A stretch of 64,000 nt of DNA from the NCBI GenBank assembly GCA_033439255.1, contig CM065883.1, forward strand, positions 372,001 to 436,000. The letters run 5' to 3'. Below, piece by piece: positions 1-11,721 of this stretch. Within the stretch, counting starts at the first letter, position 1, and each line of letters opens with the position of its first letter. This stretch comes from Hericium rajendrae (lineage: Eukaryota; Basidiomycota; Agaricomycetes; Russulales; Hericiaceae). The notes beneath the pieces were generated by a model, which saw only the letters and a list, made by a program, of their open reading frames with translations, was not told the DNA's origin and made no database searches. The position numbers were made by a program, and so were the translations under genes.

Positions 1-436
1 TGTGCTGCCGTCGCCCGCAGCACCTAAAAGACTGGATCTGGGACAGCAGAGTCCATGAGCAGGAATTTGGAAGCAGTATTTCACTCGTAACCAAGCCAAC
101 AACGGAAAATGCTCACTCGGCGTCTGAATGTAGAAATGCTGTTGTGGATCGAGCGCAGCACTGCGGACTGCGTCAGAGGCGGGGCTGCGTGAATTGCAGT
201 CTTCGTTGACGGTCGTGCCTTGCCTGCGAATTGGCGATCGTGGCGATGCTGTGTTGCTGAAGGCACTATAGTTGATCAGTCAAGTCAAGTGACGCTCCAG
301 TGAAGCTCGATACGGTCTTCCGTGTGAGGTCAGCAAGAGACCGCGTAGTCCTATTTCCGTCAGCAGCAGTGCCTTAACGCCTCCATACGACCAATAAGTT
401 AGCCTGCAATGTGTGGGGTACGTGCATCTAGTGGTG

Positions 437-535
437 TTGGCAGAACGCTGCCAGTCTGCCACCCGGTACTGCCACCCTGGCGATCGCCACCTGGCAGAAT
501 GGCAATCGCTGGGAGGGCTGGCAGAAGATGGCAGA
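437..535. repeat. TGCCA/TGGCA-rich cluster, copy 1
   Basis: About 100 nt packed with GCCA/TGGC words on both strands. It contains the 16-mer CTGCCAGTCTGCCACC at 448-463, which recurs exactly at 962-977 in the second cluster. The words occur in both orientations, so the stretch could fold or could be the edge of an old repeat element. Function is unknown. Confidence 0.5.
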
Positions 536-950
536 TATAAAATATTTTGTTACTAATTCCCGTATCAATATATCAGTCCGGGACCTTGTTTCGGTCCTGG
601 ACTGCTTCGCTGCCTGTTCTTCTCGTTCTCCTGTTCCGATGGCTGGAAACTGCAGTGGTGGGCGTAAATTTGGGTTACTTGCTCAGCAAAACATCACGAA
701 ACTTGAACTCTCAGTCCATATTAGACTAATTAACTGAAGTTAAGTGTTCGAATGCTGCTCAAGACGTGCAAAGGATGGTCAGTTTCTGTCCCGCGCAGAA
801 AGTAAACATGGTGCACACGGCCTGTCTCACGACATAAATGCTCGTCAACACCGGGGACCCGAAAATGGTGTTGCTAGAGCTTGGGATTTGGTTTTACAAT
901 GCTGTCGACACACTAAATACGAGTTAGCTATGCAAATATGCAATTTTTGC

Positions 951-1050
951 AATTGCCAGTTCTGCCAGTCTGCCACCAACTGCCAGCGGAAATTTTTGGG
1001 TGTTCTGCCAACTGCCGGCAAAATTCGGGCTGGCGAATTCTGCCCACAGC
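951..1050. repeat. TGCCA/TGGCA-rich cluster, copy 2
   Basis: This second cluster shares the exact 16-mer CTGCCAGTCTGCCACC (962-977) with the first, in the same orientation and 514 bp away. It also carries several CTGCCA and GGCTGGC words. Together the clusters look like a degenerated direct repeat bracketing about 400 bp of AT-richer DNA. Confidence 0.5.
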
Positions 1051-1534
1051 ACTACGTGCATCCAGCAATGACGAGGATCATTTGTGGTACAGGGTCTTTT
1101 GAGAGCGCGGGGCATCCGAATGGTCGGGAAGATCCGAGTCGAGATACATCTTGCTAGACATCGTCCAAACCGGTGGATCGGCCTGCGGCGTGCATATTGG
1201 ATACGAACAAGCCAAGGTTCGAGATCTGCTGAATAGCGGAGGTATCCAATTCCAGAGACATTGAAAGCCGTTCAACGTGAACGATATAAAACATTGTCAA
1301 AGACATAGCTCTGGCAGGCGCTAACGTGGCCCGCGAGATGATTAGCTAATCAAGCGCCCGTAGAGATGAGCTTCCTCTTTCGTCGAACCCTTCTATCATC
1401 GAGACCTCAGCCAGCTTCAACAGCTCAAGCTCATACCTAATCGTAAGCAAGGTTCAAGCAGACCGTAAACGACAGCTGATGATATTATAGTCATATTTTC
1501 CGTTTATTGCTACCGAATCCAGAGAAAACCCATC

Positions 1535-2480
1535 ATGAACCGAATATTCGGCACGTCTTCCAGCAAGAAGTCAAAACCGACCCTGCAGGACGCTATTGCA
1601 TCTGTGAGTGCTTGGGCTGACTGTTTTGCGTCTCTCTTGAACTGAACAAAACATAGACAGATGCACGTGTAGGATCCATTGAAGTGAAGATTAGGAAGCT
1701 GGACGGGGAGCTCGCGCGGTACAAGGAGCAGATGAGCAAGCTACGGAATGGTCCGGGCAAGGTGAGCGTCATTCACTCCGACACGTCTGCTACGTCCGCT
1801 ACGTCCGCTAACGACGGCTGACATTGCTAGGATGCAGTACAGCAGCGCGCATTGCGCACGCTTAAGCAGAAACGCATGTACGAGGCACAGCTCTCCCAGC
1901 TCACGCAACAGACGTTTAACATGGAATCCACGGCGCTTGCGACTGAGAACCTGCGGAACACCATGGCGACTGTCGATGCTATGAAGGTGGCGAACAAGGA
2001 GCTAAGGAAGCAGTATGGCAAGATTGACGTTGATACGATTGAGGTGCGTGCGATGCTAGGAGTCTATGTGGATCGGAAGCGCTGAGATTGTGCGGCTTTC
2101 TAGACTATGCACTTTGAGATGGAGGATCTGTTAGAGCAGGCAAATGAAGTACAGGAGACGCTGGGACGGTCGTATGCTATCCCAGATGAACTGGACGAAG
2201 CGGATCTTGAAGCCGGTGAGTTCTATTTCTCGAGTCCTTCGTTTCTAAGTGATTCTTATGCGTCTGCCCTCCAGAACTCGACGCTCTTGCGCTAGAAGAG
2301 GAAGAGGAGAGCACTTCGTATCTTGCCGACCTGAACAAGGCCCCAGACTTCATTGACGAGCCACCGGTCGAAGTCAGCGAGGTACGCGCTGTCCATCCTG
2401 ACCGCACCGCATATGAAACTGATTTTGTGTTTTCCCAGCATGAGAGAGAGACTCCAGAGGCCATTAAGACAACGGGATAA
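1535..2480 (+). CDS. VPS60: ESCRT-III subunit Vps60/CHMP5
   Basis: This is an SNF7-family ESCRT-III protein that acts in late endosomal sorting and Vps4 regulation. Six exons join at GT-AG junctions: 1535-1603, 1657-1761, 1831-2043, 2104-2215, 2275-2381 and 2439-2480. The protein starts MNRIFG, as the family does. It has a basic first helix (KIRKLDGELARYKEQM) and the core helix block YEAQLSQLTQQTFNMES. An acidic tail follows, with DLEAELDALALEEEEES split across the fourth intron. The family is about 200-220 aa and this copy is about that length. VPS24, another ESCRT-III subunit, lies in the same window at 55.4 kb. The start is the only ATG that gives the conserved N-terminus. Confidence 0.93.
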
Positions 2481-2782
2481 TGTTTGTCCAGACTCGATAA
2501 TCATAGACGGGTCGGAAGTTTGCTGGCTACTTGGCGTATTGAATTGTGTTGTACGTTTTCCATGTATTGTATGATTATACCCTGGGACATTCGCATCTTG
2601 CTCGTGCTTCACCTCGGTCACTTAAACGAACAAGTAACGACATCATACTATTATGACTCCATGGAAATCCAAGCTGCAAACGTATAGATATGGACAACAA
2701 TACAGGTATACACAGTATGTATCCGCGAGATGGTAGACGTGATCAGATAGGGTATTTTAGTGGATAACGGGGGAAAGAAAGT

Positions 2783-3875
2783 CTAGGACTCTTCATCTGA
2801 ACTGACGGCCTCCAATTTTTCAGTCTTCGCCCTTTTCTTCTTCTTACGCTTTCGTTTTTTCTTCGGACTTGTTTGGCCAGCCTGCGCACTCTGGCCGTCG
2901 ATGTTTGGCGGAGGGCCGGAGAGATTAAGCACGGGCGCATCTATAAGTACGAAAGGATTGCGCTTCGCCGATGGTGTGGGCTTCGGCGTTGCAGGGGTGG
3001 TGGGGTGAGGTGTTGAAGTCGGAACATTACTTGGAGAGGATGAAGTAGAAGTAGAAGCAGTAGCTGCCGGATGTGCAGGATTCATGGGTGAATGTGACGA
3101 GCTTATATGGGGTGCGTCGTCTGGTGCGTCCGCGCCTGGGTCCGCTGTGCAATTGGCTGCTATATGTTTCTTCTTCTTCTTTTTCTTGCGTTTTGATTCT
3201 GTGAGCTTCGCCGTGGTCTGATCCTCCAAGTCCTTTTCCACATCCATCCCCTCAGAGACCGTCTCGTTCTCAGCCTTCTTCTCCTTCGCACCTACCGCAT
3301 CTTCTCCAGCTTGCTTGCCCTCCAATACGGTGCCCGTAGACATCTCCTGCTTCCCAGCATCTTTCTCCTCCTTCGCCTTCGCTTTGCCGTCGAGCTCCTT
3401 CCCCTTCCCTTTCTTCTTCTTCTTCACCTCAAACGGATCAACCTTCACCTTTTTCCGTATCGCCTCTGCCCTGCTCTCCTCCGCGTCATCATCATCATCC
3501 GCCGCCTTCCCGCTAGCTTTCGACGTAGACGCCTCATCTTCTCGCGGGCGCTTGGATCCCGCGAGCTTATTTTTCAAACGGGCAGTATTCCTTCCGTTCG
3601 TACCCACATCCTCAGGTAGGGGCGCGCCTACACCCAACCTACGAACAGTAGCCAAGCGCATAAACATCTCTCGTTTCTGTGAAGGAAGGACGTACGCACC
3701 TGGCCGGTCTCCGCAAAATCTCCTCGAGCTCCTTTTCCGCATCTTTGCTCGAGGTTGCCTTCTTGGCTGAAGAACCTAGAGGCTTTATCCAAGAGGACAC
3801 GAGGTCCTGCGCAAAGGACAGGGACATGTCGATCTGCGCTTGTAGCGTTTCGGTGTCGATGTCATCTTCGGCCAT
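2783..3875 (-). CDS. Uncharacterised Lys/Glu-rich protein (DUF3245-like N-terminus)
   Basis: I do not recognise a function. Two exons (3875-3700 and 3638-2783) splice in frame and give 343 aa. The N-terminus starts MAEDDIDTETLQAQIDMS and is followed by a short helix-rich part. The junction creates RRPARLGVGAPLPED, which resembles the conserved core of the fungal DUF3245 family (from memory, not checked). The rest is low complexity: basic runs (VKKKKKGKGKELDG), acidic DDDDD, a Ser/Thr/Pro-rich segment, then a lysine-rich stretch near the C-terminus (SPKKKRKRKKKKRAK). The basic runs suggest a nuclear or nucleolar location, which is inference. It is tail-to-tail with VPS60. Confidence 0.7.
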
Positions 3876-5286
3876 GATGGGAAGCAGCTAATAGAAAAAT
3901 ATACGGCGAAATCAATTCAGCGTTACTTAGTATGTGGGTTGGAGGCTGCTATGAGTCCATGGGTAGTAGTATGGAAGAAATGAGGAATGCAGGATGATGT
4001 CGTGGACGGAAGAGACCCGACGAATTGAATGGACGCGCGGGCGGCGCGTCTAGGACCCATGAATATCCCACCAAAGGTTCCTGGTCCCGTCAGGGAACAG
4101 GTCTTCTCTCGAAAGTTACTACCATAAAAGGCACAACCGTTTTACGCTCGAAAAGGAAATAAGGTTGCACGGTTCAAACGAGCACCCACGATTGTGCGGT
4201 CGCACCTGGTCGCACTGATAGGAGGGGAAATCCCTTGGTTGTTGCAAGCCATTTGCACCTCTCCATAGCTTCGGAATTGCATCAATAATGTCTGTCAAGG
4301 GGGAACATGATCCCGATCTCGTAACACAAAAAAAAAAACAGACCATGGTTGGTTAGTCTAGTGCGCGAATGTGATCGGATCACTGGAGAGCTCGAGGGTA
4401 TTGTACTCGAATATCTCTATTTATGATATACTTCTCCTCAGAATATAAAATCTGCTTCTGCTTTCTTTGGCTCGAGCAGCAATAGTTGGCTCGAGATGAC
4501 AGGACCAGGTGATGCCCGGAGGGCCGTGCTATCCCATCGGGATGCTGACGGAAAAGGCCCAAAAATCGTCCAAGCTGGGATCCTGGTGCGGACGAAAGGG
4601 CCAGAATTTCGGCCGAGGTCCGATCGAAACCGCTACGAATATGGGGCCTCTTGGCCCAGCTCCCATCCTTGGTGCGGACGGACATCCGGTGCTGAGGGCA
4701 GAAACCCGGCAGAGAACGGCAGAAAGCACAATTCTTACAACCTACCGTTGGTTTCAATGTTCGATCTCTTCATGCGGCCACAATCTACCCTGTTTGGCCC
4801 CTGAACTAGGATCCATTTTGCTGACGGATCGGCCTCGGAAAGTGATGTCCCACCCAAATTCGGACGTTTTGGGCATGGATTTTGTGCTGACGGAAGGCCA
4901 AAATTTGGATGCAACCTCTAGGCGCATATTCATGGGTCCTGCGCGTCTGTGGCGCGGTGAGCGCCCGCATTTCAGACGGCCTTCCCCCTTTCAACCTCAT
5001 CATTTCACGACAGAAACTAACGAACTCACCGCCCTCTATACTTGTCGTATAGGAACTATTCTGTATCAAATTGAGAGAATATCTACAGCCGATCTTGACC
5101 GACGTGTATTTTCGGTAAGCTCACTCCTTATATGCAGCTCTGATGACCTCTAGCAGTCATGGGGGATTGCTAGGAGCGTCCTGGGTCTGCCAAAGCTGCT
5201 GAATTAGAACTCTGTACTGAACAATCTACTGCAGAGTCAAATACTGTCGGACAGGATCTGCTTGAAGTAGCCGTATAGGCCGCGCC
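3876..5286. other. Gene-free spacer with repeated words
   Basis: The overlapping reading frames here on both strands look like random open frames, and none matches a known protein. The part at 4540-4900 carries repeated words (see the repeat entry), as expected of a decayed repeat element. An A-run lies near 4328-4338. The right end must hold the promoter of the synaptojanin-like gene. Confidence 0.45.
4544..4894. repeat. Quasi-repeats GCTGACGGA and GGTGCGGACG
   Basis: The 9-mer GCTGACGGA occurs three times in one orientation (4544-4552, 4820-4828, 4886-4894). The 10-mer GGTGCGGACG occurs twice (4585-4594, 4671-4680). The copies are followed by similar GGCC(C/A)AAAAT words. No boundaries, target-site duplication or coding domain were found, so this is only a repetitive tract of unknown origin. 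Confidence 0.4.
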
Positions 5287-8200
5287 ATGCATCTTTACTT
5301 GGGCGAGAGCCCTCGTACCATATACCTCGTCACCAGTTCCCAGGAGGAAACTCAGGGCCGCTCAAGGAGAGCGCTTGTCTTCCGCGCTGCAGAAAACAAC
5401 CCTTCTCAGGCCGTCGTCGAGTTTCTGCCCAAGGATGAGGTAGACCTAATGAACGTTGTCCGCCTCACGAGCCGGGTAGTTAAGGGTTGTCTTGGTCTTA
5501 TTTGCATAGGAGCAGGTATGCCTGCATGTCCCAACCTTGTCTTTGTTTCTTCGCTCAGTGAATCCTGGATACCCTCCTCCCAGACCTCTTCGTCGCCGTG
5601 GTCACCTCGGCCACTGAACTCGGCAACGCACGCCCGAGCGCCCGAGCGCCCGAGGTCGTCGCCAAAATCCATGAAGTGCAGTTCTTCAGCCTCACGTCCC
5701 CGATGTGGGACGAGCCCGCTGCGTCAGTCGGACCCGACACGCTCCCGTCGCCCTCCTATGTGGACCAAGCGGAGCTCATGAGCATGCGCCCCGAGTATCA
5801 GTCGCAGCCGGCCAGCGTCCCGCCGATGTTCGAGCACCCGTGTGCGCCCCTCACGAAGATCCTTAGCTCCAGCTCGTTCTATTATGCTCTGGGCGCGCAG
5901 TGGGACATCTCGTCGCGTCTCGCGGTACGCTTGGGACGCGGCTCCGGATCGGCGGAGACGTTTGATCCTCGATTCGTGTGGAATGAGTATATCGTCCGCA
6001 GCTTGCTTGACTTCAGAGATCGGCTGGATCCCATTGAACGGGATGAGCTAGATCGGAGTCATTTCATCGTAATTAGATCCTACTCGAGTAACCAAAATTC
6101 TGCTGATATTTTTGTCTAGGTGCTCGCGATCCAGGGCTATGTCGGCTTGTTCACGCTCGCCTTGCCCGCGCCGCCGACAGACGGCATGCCGACCGTCGCG
6201 AGTCTATGCCTGATCTCGCGATTGGGTTGGAAACGTGCTGGCACACGATTTAATACCCGTGGCGTTGACGACGATGGCAACACCGCTAATTTCGTAGAGG
6301 TGAGCCTCCTATCATGACCAAGTTTTCCATATGTGATACTGATTGTAACTCAAAGACTGAAACCCTTCTTAGTACCGAACAGCATTGCTTCAGCTACACC
6401 CAAGTACGAGGCAGTGTTCCTTGTATGTGTCCCATTTTCTCGGTCGAGATCGACGCCGGGCACTCATATATCTGTGCACATTGAAGTGTTCTGGGAGCAG
6501 CAAGGTATTCAGACCTTCAGCCAGCGCATCCAGATCACACGCCCACATGCGTCTCAGCCCGCTTTCGAGCGCCATTTCGCGCAGCTGATTGATGAGTACA
6601 ATTCTGTCAATGCCATCAATCTCCTAGGCAGCAAAGACCACGAGGCAGCACTGACCTCCGCGTACGCAAAGCACCTACAAATCGCAAAGGGACTTTGGGG
6701 TTCGGATATTGGAATCACGCACTTTGACTTCCATTCCGCTGTCAAGCTCGGGGGCCATGATAGCGTGATACGAGATTTGAGGTAAAATTTCTCTCTGTAC
6801 GACAAGCGAGACGTTGATCATTATTATTGCAGGCGTCTGGAAAGCATATCAGACAATGCGGACCGGTTCGGCTTCACTATGTGCGACTCTGCGACGGACG
6901 AGATCATCACCGAGCAAAAGGGCGTCTTTCGCACGAACTGCCTAGACTGGTACGCCTGCACCTGCGACTGCTATTCTCAATCGGACTGACTTTTCCTGCA
7001 AGCCTTGACCGTACGAACTTCGTGCAGGATATTCTATCACGGGTGATGCTGGAACAATACCTTCTCCTTGTTCGGCGGGAATGGACACAGTCGACCGCAT
7101 TGTGGTCGTACCACCGTGAACTATGGGCAGAAAACGGAGATGCGCTCTCGCGTATCTATGCCGGTACCGGCGCACTGAATACCAGTTTCACAAGGAGCGG
7201 CAAACGCACGCTTGCCGGTGGGTCTGATCAGCATAAATATTTTGACGTACTCTTTTAATCGCGCTGCTCTCAGGCGTCCTGTCAGATGCAACTAAGAGCG
7301 TGTCAAGGGCCTATATCAACAATTTCCAGGACAAGGGTAAACAAGTTGCCATTGACATGTTCTTGGTGTGTCGGAAGCGCTCATATCAGTGCATTTCTCC
7401 GCTGATTATGCGGTATCTGGGAAAAGGGTAATCTGAGCAACCAGAAGCAAGTCTCCATCTTCGACCCCATTCACGACTCCGTGCGAGCGGTTCTCGAGCA
7501 GCGGTGGGTCCAGATGTGCACGTGGCTTTCCATGCATTCATCTATCCATGTTAAGGTTGCCGGAATATTCCTCGACGAAGCAATGCAATCTCTTCGTGGG
7601 TACATGGAACCTCAACGGACGGGTAGGTGTAAACGCGTTGTAGGAAACACCGCACTAACCTCATTCACGCGTCCTCTTGCAGCCGCCGTCAGAGTCTTTG
7701 CTCGCCTGGCTGTTTCCCGGCCGGGTAAGTTATATTTACTACTGTCTTCGGCATTCTCTTACGTCGTGTATGCCCTCGATCACAGGTTACCATGAGTGCG
7801 TAGCGTGTTTTCTCGACATCTGGATTGAATGCTCATACGTCGTTTCATTGGTTCTATACATAGCCCGGATATGTTCGTTCTGGGATTCCAGGAGATTGTT
7901 CCTTTGACCGCTCAGCAGATTGTTCAGACCGACCCTGAGAAGAAGTAGGTCAAGTTATGATTTTGAGGCCGTGTTGCGGCATGCTGATGCGTGCGATTAG
8001 ACGCATGTGGGAGTCACGTATTTTGGATACGCTCGATCGAAGGCTCAACAAGAAGTGCGATTATGTACTCTTGCGGAGCGAGCAGGTGAGCATCTCATCC
8101 TCTCCTGGATACTGCTGACTGACATTTGGTGAATAGTTAGTGGGAACGGCCTTGATTGTCGTCATGAAGGCAGACTTGATTGGTGTAGTGCGAAATGTGG

Positions 8201-9557
8201 AGGCCACGACACGCAAGGTGAGTATCTATATGCGTGGTCTGTTTTGTCTATATTGAATACCGCCACAGACTGGACTGCGGGGCATGTCTGGGAACAAAGG
8301 AGCAGTCGGCATCCGTCTTGAATATCACGATACCAGTTTCTGCTTTCTGACGGCCCATCTCGCCGCTGGCCATGGCAACGTAGAGGAACGCAACGCGGAC
8401 TATCGGACCATTATCAGCGGATTGCATTTTCTACGGGGAAAAACTATTGATAGCCATGAGTAAGAACGACTCTAAAGGTCCTCTTCCTCTTTTCACCATG
8501 CCTCTTTCAGCAATATCGTCTGGCTAGCAGATACAAATTATCGGATCGACCTCGAGAACGAGGACGTTCGGTCACTTGTACAGGATAATAATTTCGATGC
8601 ATTGTTAGCAGCTGATCAGGTACGACGTCTCACGCAGCCTTCAGGAGGGACTGATTTCAATGGTATCGCAGTTGAAACAAGCAATAGATTCTGGGGCCGC
8701 GTTCGGCGGTTTTACAGAAGGACCTATTCAATTCAAGCCGACGTATCGTTATGACGTCGGGACCGACAATTATGATACCAGTGAGAAGATGCGGATACCG
8801 GCTTGGACAGGTTTGTGCCAATTTTCACGCCTTCCCTCGGTATTTCATTTATTGAGGTCTTCACAGACCGCATCCTATATCGAGGGAAACAGCTCGACCT
8901 GTCAGAGTATTCTCGAGCTGAGTTACGTGGGTCCGATCATCGGCCTGGTGAGTGAACTATACTCTCATCGTGGACATCCCAGCTGATCATCATCTTTGGC
9001 GTGCCAGTGTACAGTATGTTCGAGGCCACGGTGCATATAATCGACCCAGTGAAGCGGGCGACGCTCTCTCGCCTCCTTTTGGAAAGTGTGACCTCAACCG
9101 CGCCCGGTGAGAAGCTGGATGAGAAGCTTGCTGCGCTGACGTTCCCGACGGAGTTTGGTGTTCACGAAGACTGTGAGCCTCGCTTGCTATCTTTAGACAT
9201 GCCGCTAATTCTATGCTGCTCAGTGCCCCCGCCTAGCTCCGAGCAAGAGGCGTGGTGGGACGACCCTAGTACGTATCTATCGGTTATCGAATCTATCATC
9301 CATTCATTCATCGGCTGTAATCAGGTGATTTAAACGGCGCAATCCCCATGCCCGACACGCTCAACCTTTCTCGCAATGGGTCATCAAATCCTTTCGATTC
9401 GCCCTATGAGTCGCCGCTCTCAGCGTCTCCGTCCTCGTCTGACGAAGAACTCTTTAACCACGCACTGTCGTTACCGACGCCGATGATACCCGTTCCGTCA
9501 ACAAAAAAGCCGCCACCGCCTCCGCCTCCGCGCCCAAAGCCCACTAACGGCTCATAA
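5287..9557 (+). CDS. Synaptojanin-like inositol polyphosphate 5-phosphatase (Sac1 + 5-ptase)
   Basis: This is a two-phosphatase enzyme that removes phosphates from phosphoinositides at the plasma membrane and endocytic sites, like yeast Inp51/52/53. It has about 20 exons. The N-terminal Sac1 domain ends with the CX5RT motif CLDCLDRTNF, formed across the intron near 6950-7005. The second domain opens with FVGTWNLNG (7590-7620) and [14 protein letters not shown]. It continues with [34 protein letters not shown] and GSDHRPVYS, so all the 5-phosphatase motifs are present. The C-terminus is proline-rich ([13 protein letters not shown]), a likely SH3 ligand as in other synaptojanins. One small exon around 7789-7802 is uncertain: only a less usual donor keeps the frame. 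The start at 5287 gives [14 protein letters not shown], typical for the family. Confidence 0.93.
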
Positions 9558-9732
9558 CTTCAATACATACGGCATTATGGATGGCTTCCTGCAAATCAGT
9601 CTTGTAAAATCCACGCGTCAATCTTTGATCTCATTAGCGGAACACGTTCCAAGAAAGAAGGAGTGTTATAAGATACAGCGAATACAAGAAACGATAGAAG
9701 ACATGGCCGGCCCCGAACAAAGTAGTAGCGGC

Positions 9733-11575
9733 TCAGATCAGGCCCTGCTTCTTCAGGTCCTCGTACGTCTTGCGATTGTACACATTGCCCTCTTCGTCTT
9801 CGAGTTCCTCCATGGTCTCCTGCTCGAAGATTTCGTGACGTCCTTCTTGCTTGAGCTTCTCGGCGACTGTGAAAGAGTTATAAATCCTTATTAGGGTGTG
9901 TTACGCCAGAAGAGCAGAAGATACTCACGCGAAAGGGCGTCCTCGATACGAGTGATCTCGTGGAAGTGCTTCGTATTGGGAAGCCCGAGGGCACGCATGC
10001 CAAAAGCATGCCTGGACTCTTGGAAGTGCCGGTCGAAGTTTTTCCTGGGGTTACGCGAGGTGCACGAATGAGTACGGGTCACGCGAGTTGGATGAGCGTC
10101 TGGCTTACCGGCCCATATAGACATGGTCGGAACAGATTTCACATCGATACTCGACGCCAAGGCCGTGTAGCTTATATAACCAGTATGGAATTGGTTTGCC
10201 GTCCCAACCAAGGGGGAGCTTGAGCGGATTGTATATCCGCTCTTCCTCTTCTTCTTCCTCGTTGCCCTCGCCTTCGGCGCCGGTCGGTTGCGGTGGCTTG
10301 GGTTGTGACTGTTCCAGCAGCTCTTGCTCACGCTCCCGGGCAGTGAGCGAAAAGCGGCGTTCCACGTTTGACTTTGTGTCGTTGAGGATCGGCAGAAGTC
10401 CGATAAGAATAGATGTCACAAGATGAGTGAGCAGAGCAGCATCGCGATGCTTGTCTTTATGGCTTGCTTGAGGAGGAGGCGTGGCAGTCGCTGGTGGGCC
10501 ATTAGGATTTGTAGGCGGCGGAGGGGACGTGGCTTGTTTGGATGTCGCCTTGATATGTTTTTTCGACGTCAGATGCGCATCATAGACGGTCTGCTTAGAG
10601 TACATCTTTTGACCTTGTAGTGAAAGAGTTCAGACGGATCCATGAATGATATGACGGAATGCTCACATGCCGAACACCAAATTCCTTCGGAACTACCATT
10701 GGCAGCCTGTGCCTTACTTTTGCTCACCTCCTCCCACCCTTTGATCTCCCCAGCTTCCCATCGCTTGTCGAAATCGGCCTTTACTTCGCGTTCTCGCGAC
10801 TCAAGGTCGACTAAGGGTTGGGTCCGTCGCATGAAAGATGTAAGATACATATGCAATGAGCGAATATAACTGTATACGTGGGATTCAGTCGAAGTATCGG
10901 GTAACATGGGTAGACACGTACGACTCGTAGTCTTTTCCGAGGCGTATATCTATTGCCAGCTCGCGATGTACCTGGCCGTGCTCGGCAAGCATGAGGACGT
11001 CTAGGTACTGCAGGTACGCTAGCCTCCGACCAATATTCTTGAGGTTGTTGTAAGCACTATGATTTGAGTACAGATCCAAGTATTTGCCGTACGCTTCTTC
11101 ACCAGAGAAGAGATTGGCGATTGCTGCGAACGAACGACGGGTGAGCCTCTGGAAGAGATGATTGGGAAATGAACGCACGGTCTTCGGGGACATAGTCCTC
11201 GCCCATTTCCTCAGGAGAAACCTCGTGGAGAAATGCGGCGATCTCGAGTTCAATCCCATCTGCACCAGCATCAGGATACTTGTGGTAGTGCTCCTGAATT
11301 TTACCCAACCTCGAATAGAATTCTGAGAAGTCGTTCTGCTGGTTTGGCGCAGAAATGACGTCTATCTCGGTCTGCCTAGCATCCTTGTCCTGATAGAGGC
11401 CATTGAGTTCAGATATACGCGAGGAGACGCGGTCGAGGATTTGTGCCGCCTTGTGTTCATTCTGAAGCCGAGTCTGGTGTACATTTGAAGGCCTGGAGAG
11501 TATAGTGTATAAAGCACGTTCGAACCGTTCTATCTCCTCGTGGGTTTGTCGCTGCACTTCGATAACCGAGTCCAT
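9733..11575 (-). CDS. SF3A3: Splicing factor 3a subunit 3 (SF3a60/Prp9)
   Basis: This subunit of the SF3a complex binds U2 snRNP and is needed for pre-spliceosome assembly. The protein begins [21 protein letters not shown], as SF3a60 does. The helical region holds [20 protein letters not shown] and [18 protein letters not shown]. There are two matrin-type C2H2 zinc fingers. The first ([22 protein letters not shown]) is assembled across an intron at about 10604-10667. The second is C-terminal ([13 protein letters not shown], then [13 protein letters not shown]), again split by an intron. The C-terminus is [14 protein letters not shown], very close to the animal and yeast proteins. It shares a 146-bp divergent promoter region with the eIF4A-III gene, another splicing-linked factor. 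Confidence 0.96.
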
Positions 11576-11721
11576 GGTCGTCGCCGAGTACAATGAGCAA
11601 GGGCCGGAGTACGTTGACGAGAGCAATGAGCAGGAGGCGATTTTCAAACTCCGCCACGAGCTCTGCGCCTTGTTTCTGTCATCCCATACTTGGCAACCTC
11701 GTCTCTTTCGCTTCTTCCACC
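11576..11721. promoter_or_regulatory. Divergent promoter region SF3A3 / EIF4A3
   Basis: Only 146 bp separate the ATG of SF3A3 (minus, 11575) from the ATG of the eIF4A-III gene (plus, 11722), so both promoters and both 5' leaders must lie here or overlap the genes. No clear TATA word is present. A pyrimidine-rich tract (TCTTTCGCTTCTTCC) lies just before the plus-strand ATG. Co-regulation of the two genes is an inference from the spacing. Confidence 0.6.

Larger units (their letters stand above)
1..1534. other. Gene-free left flank
   Basis: No reading frame here resembles a known protein, and the longest open stretch (744-1157, +) has no domain-like pattern. The sequence holds two clusters very rich in TGCCA/TGGCA words (listed separately) and an AT-rich stretch with a TATAAAA word just after the first cluster. 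It probably contains the promoter of VPS60 at its right end. A decayed, non-autonomous repeat element is possible, but no terminal repeats or transposase were seen. Confidence 0.5.

Noticed and set aside
744-1157. 137-codon open frame in the left flank
   Set aside because: It spans the TGCCA-rich repeat and has no protein-like composition or homologue that I recognise.
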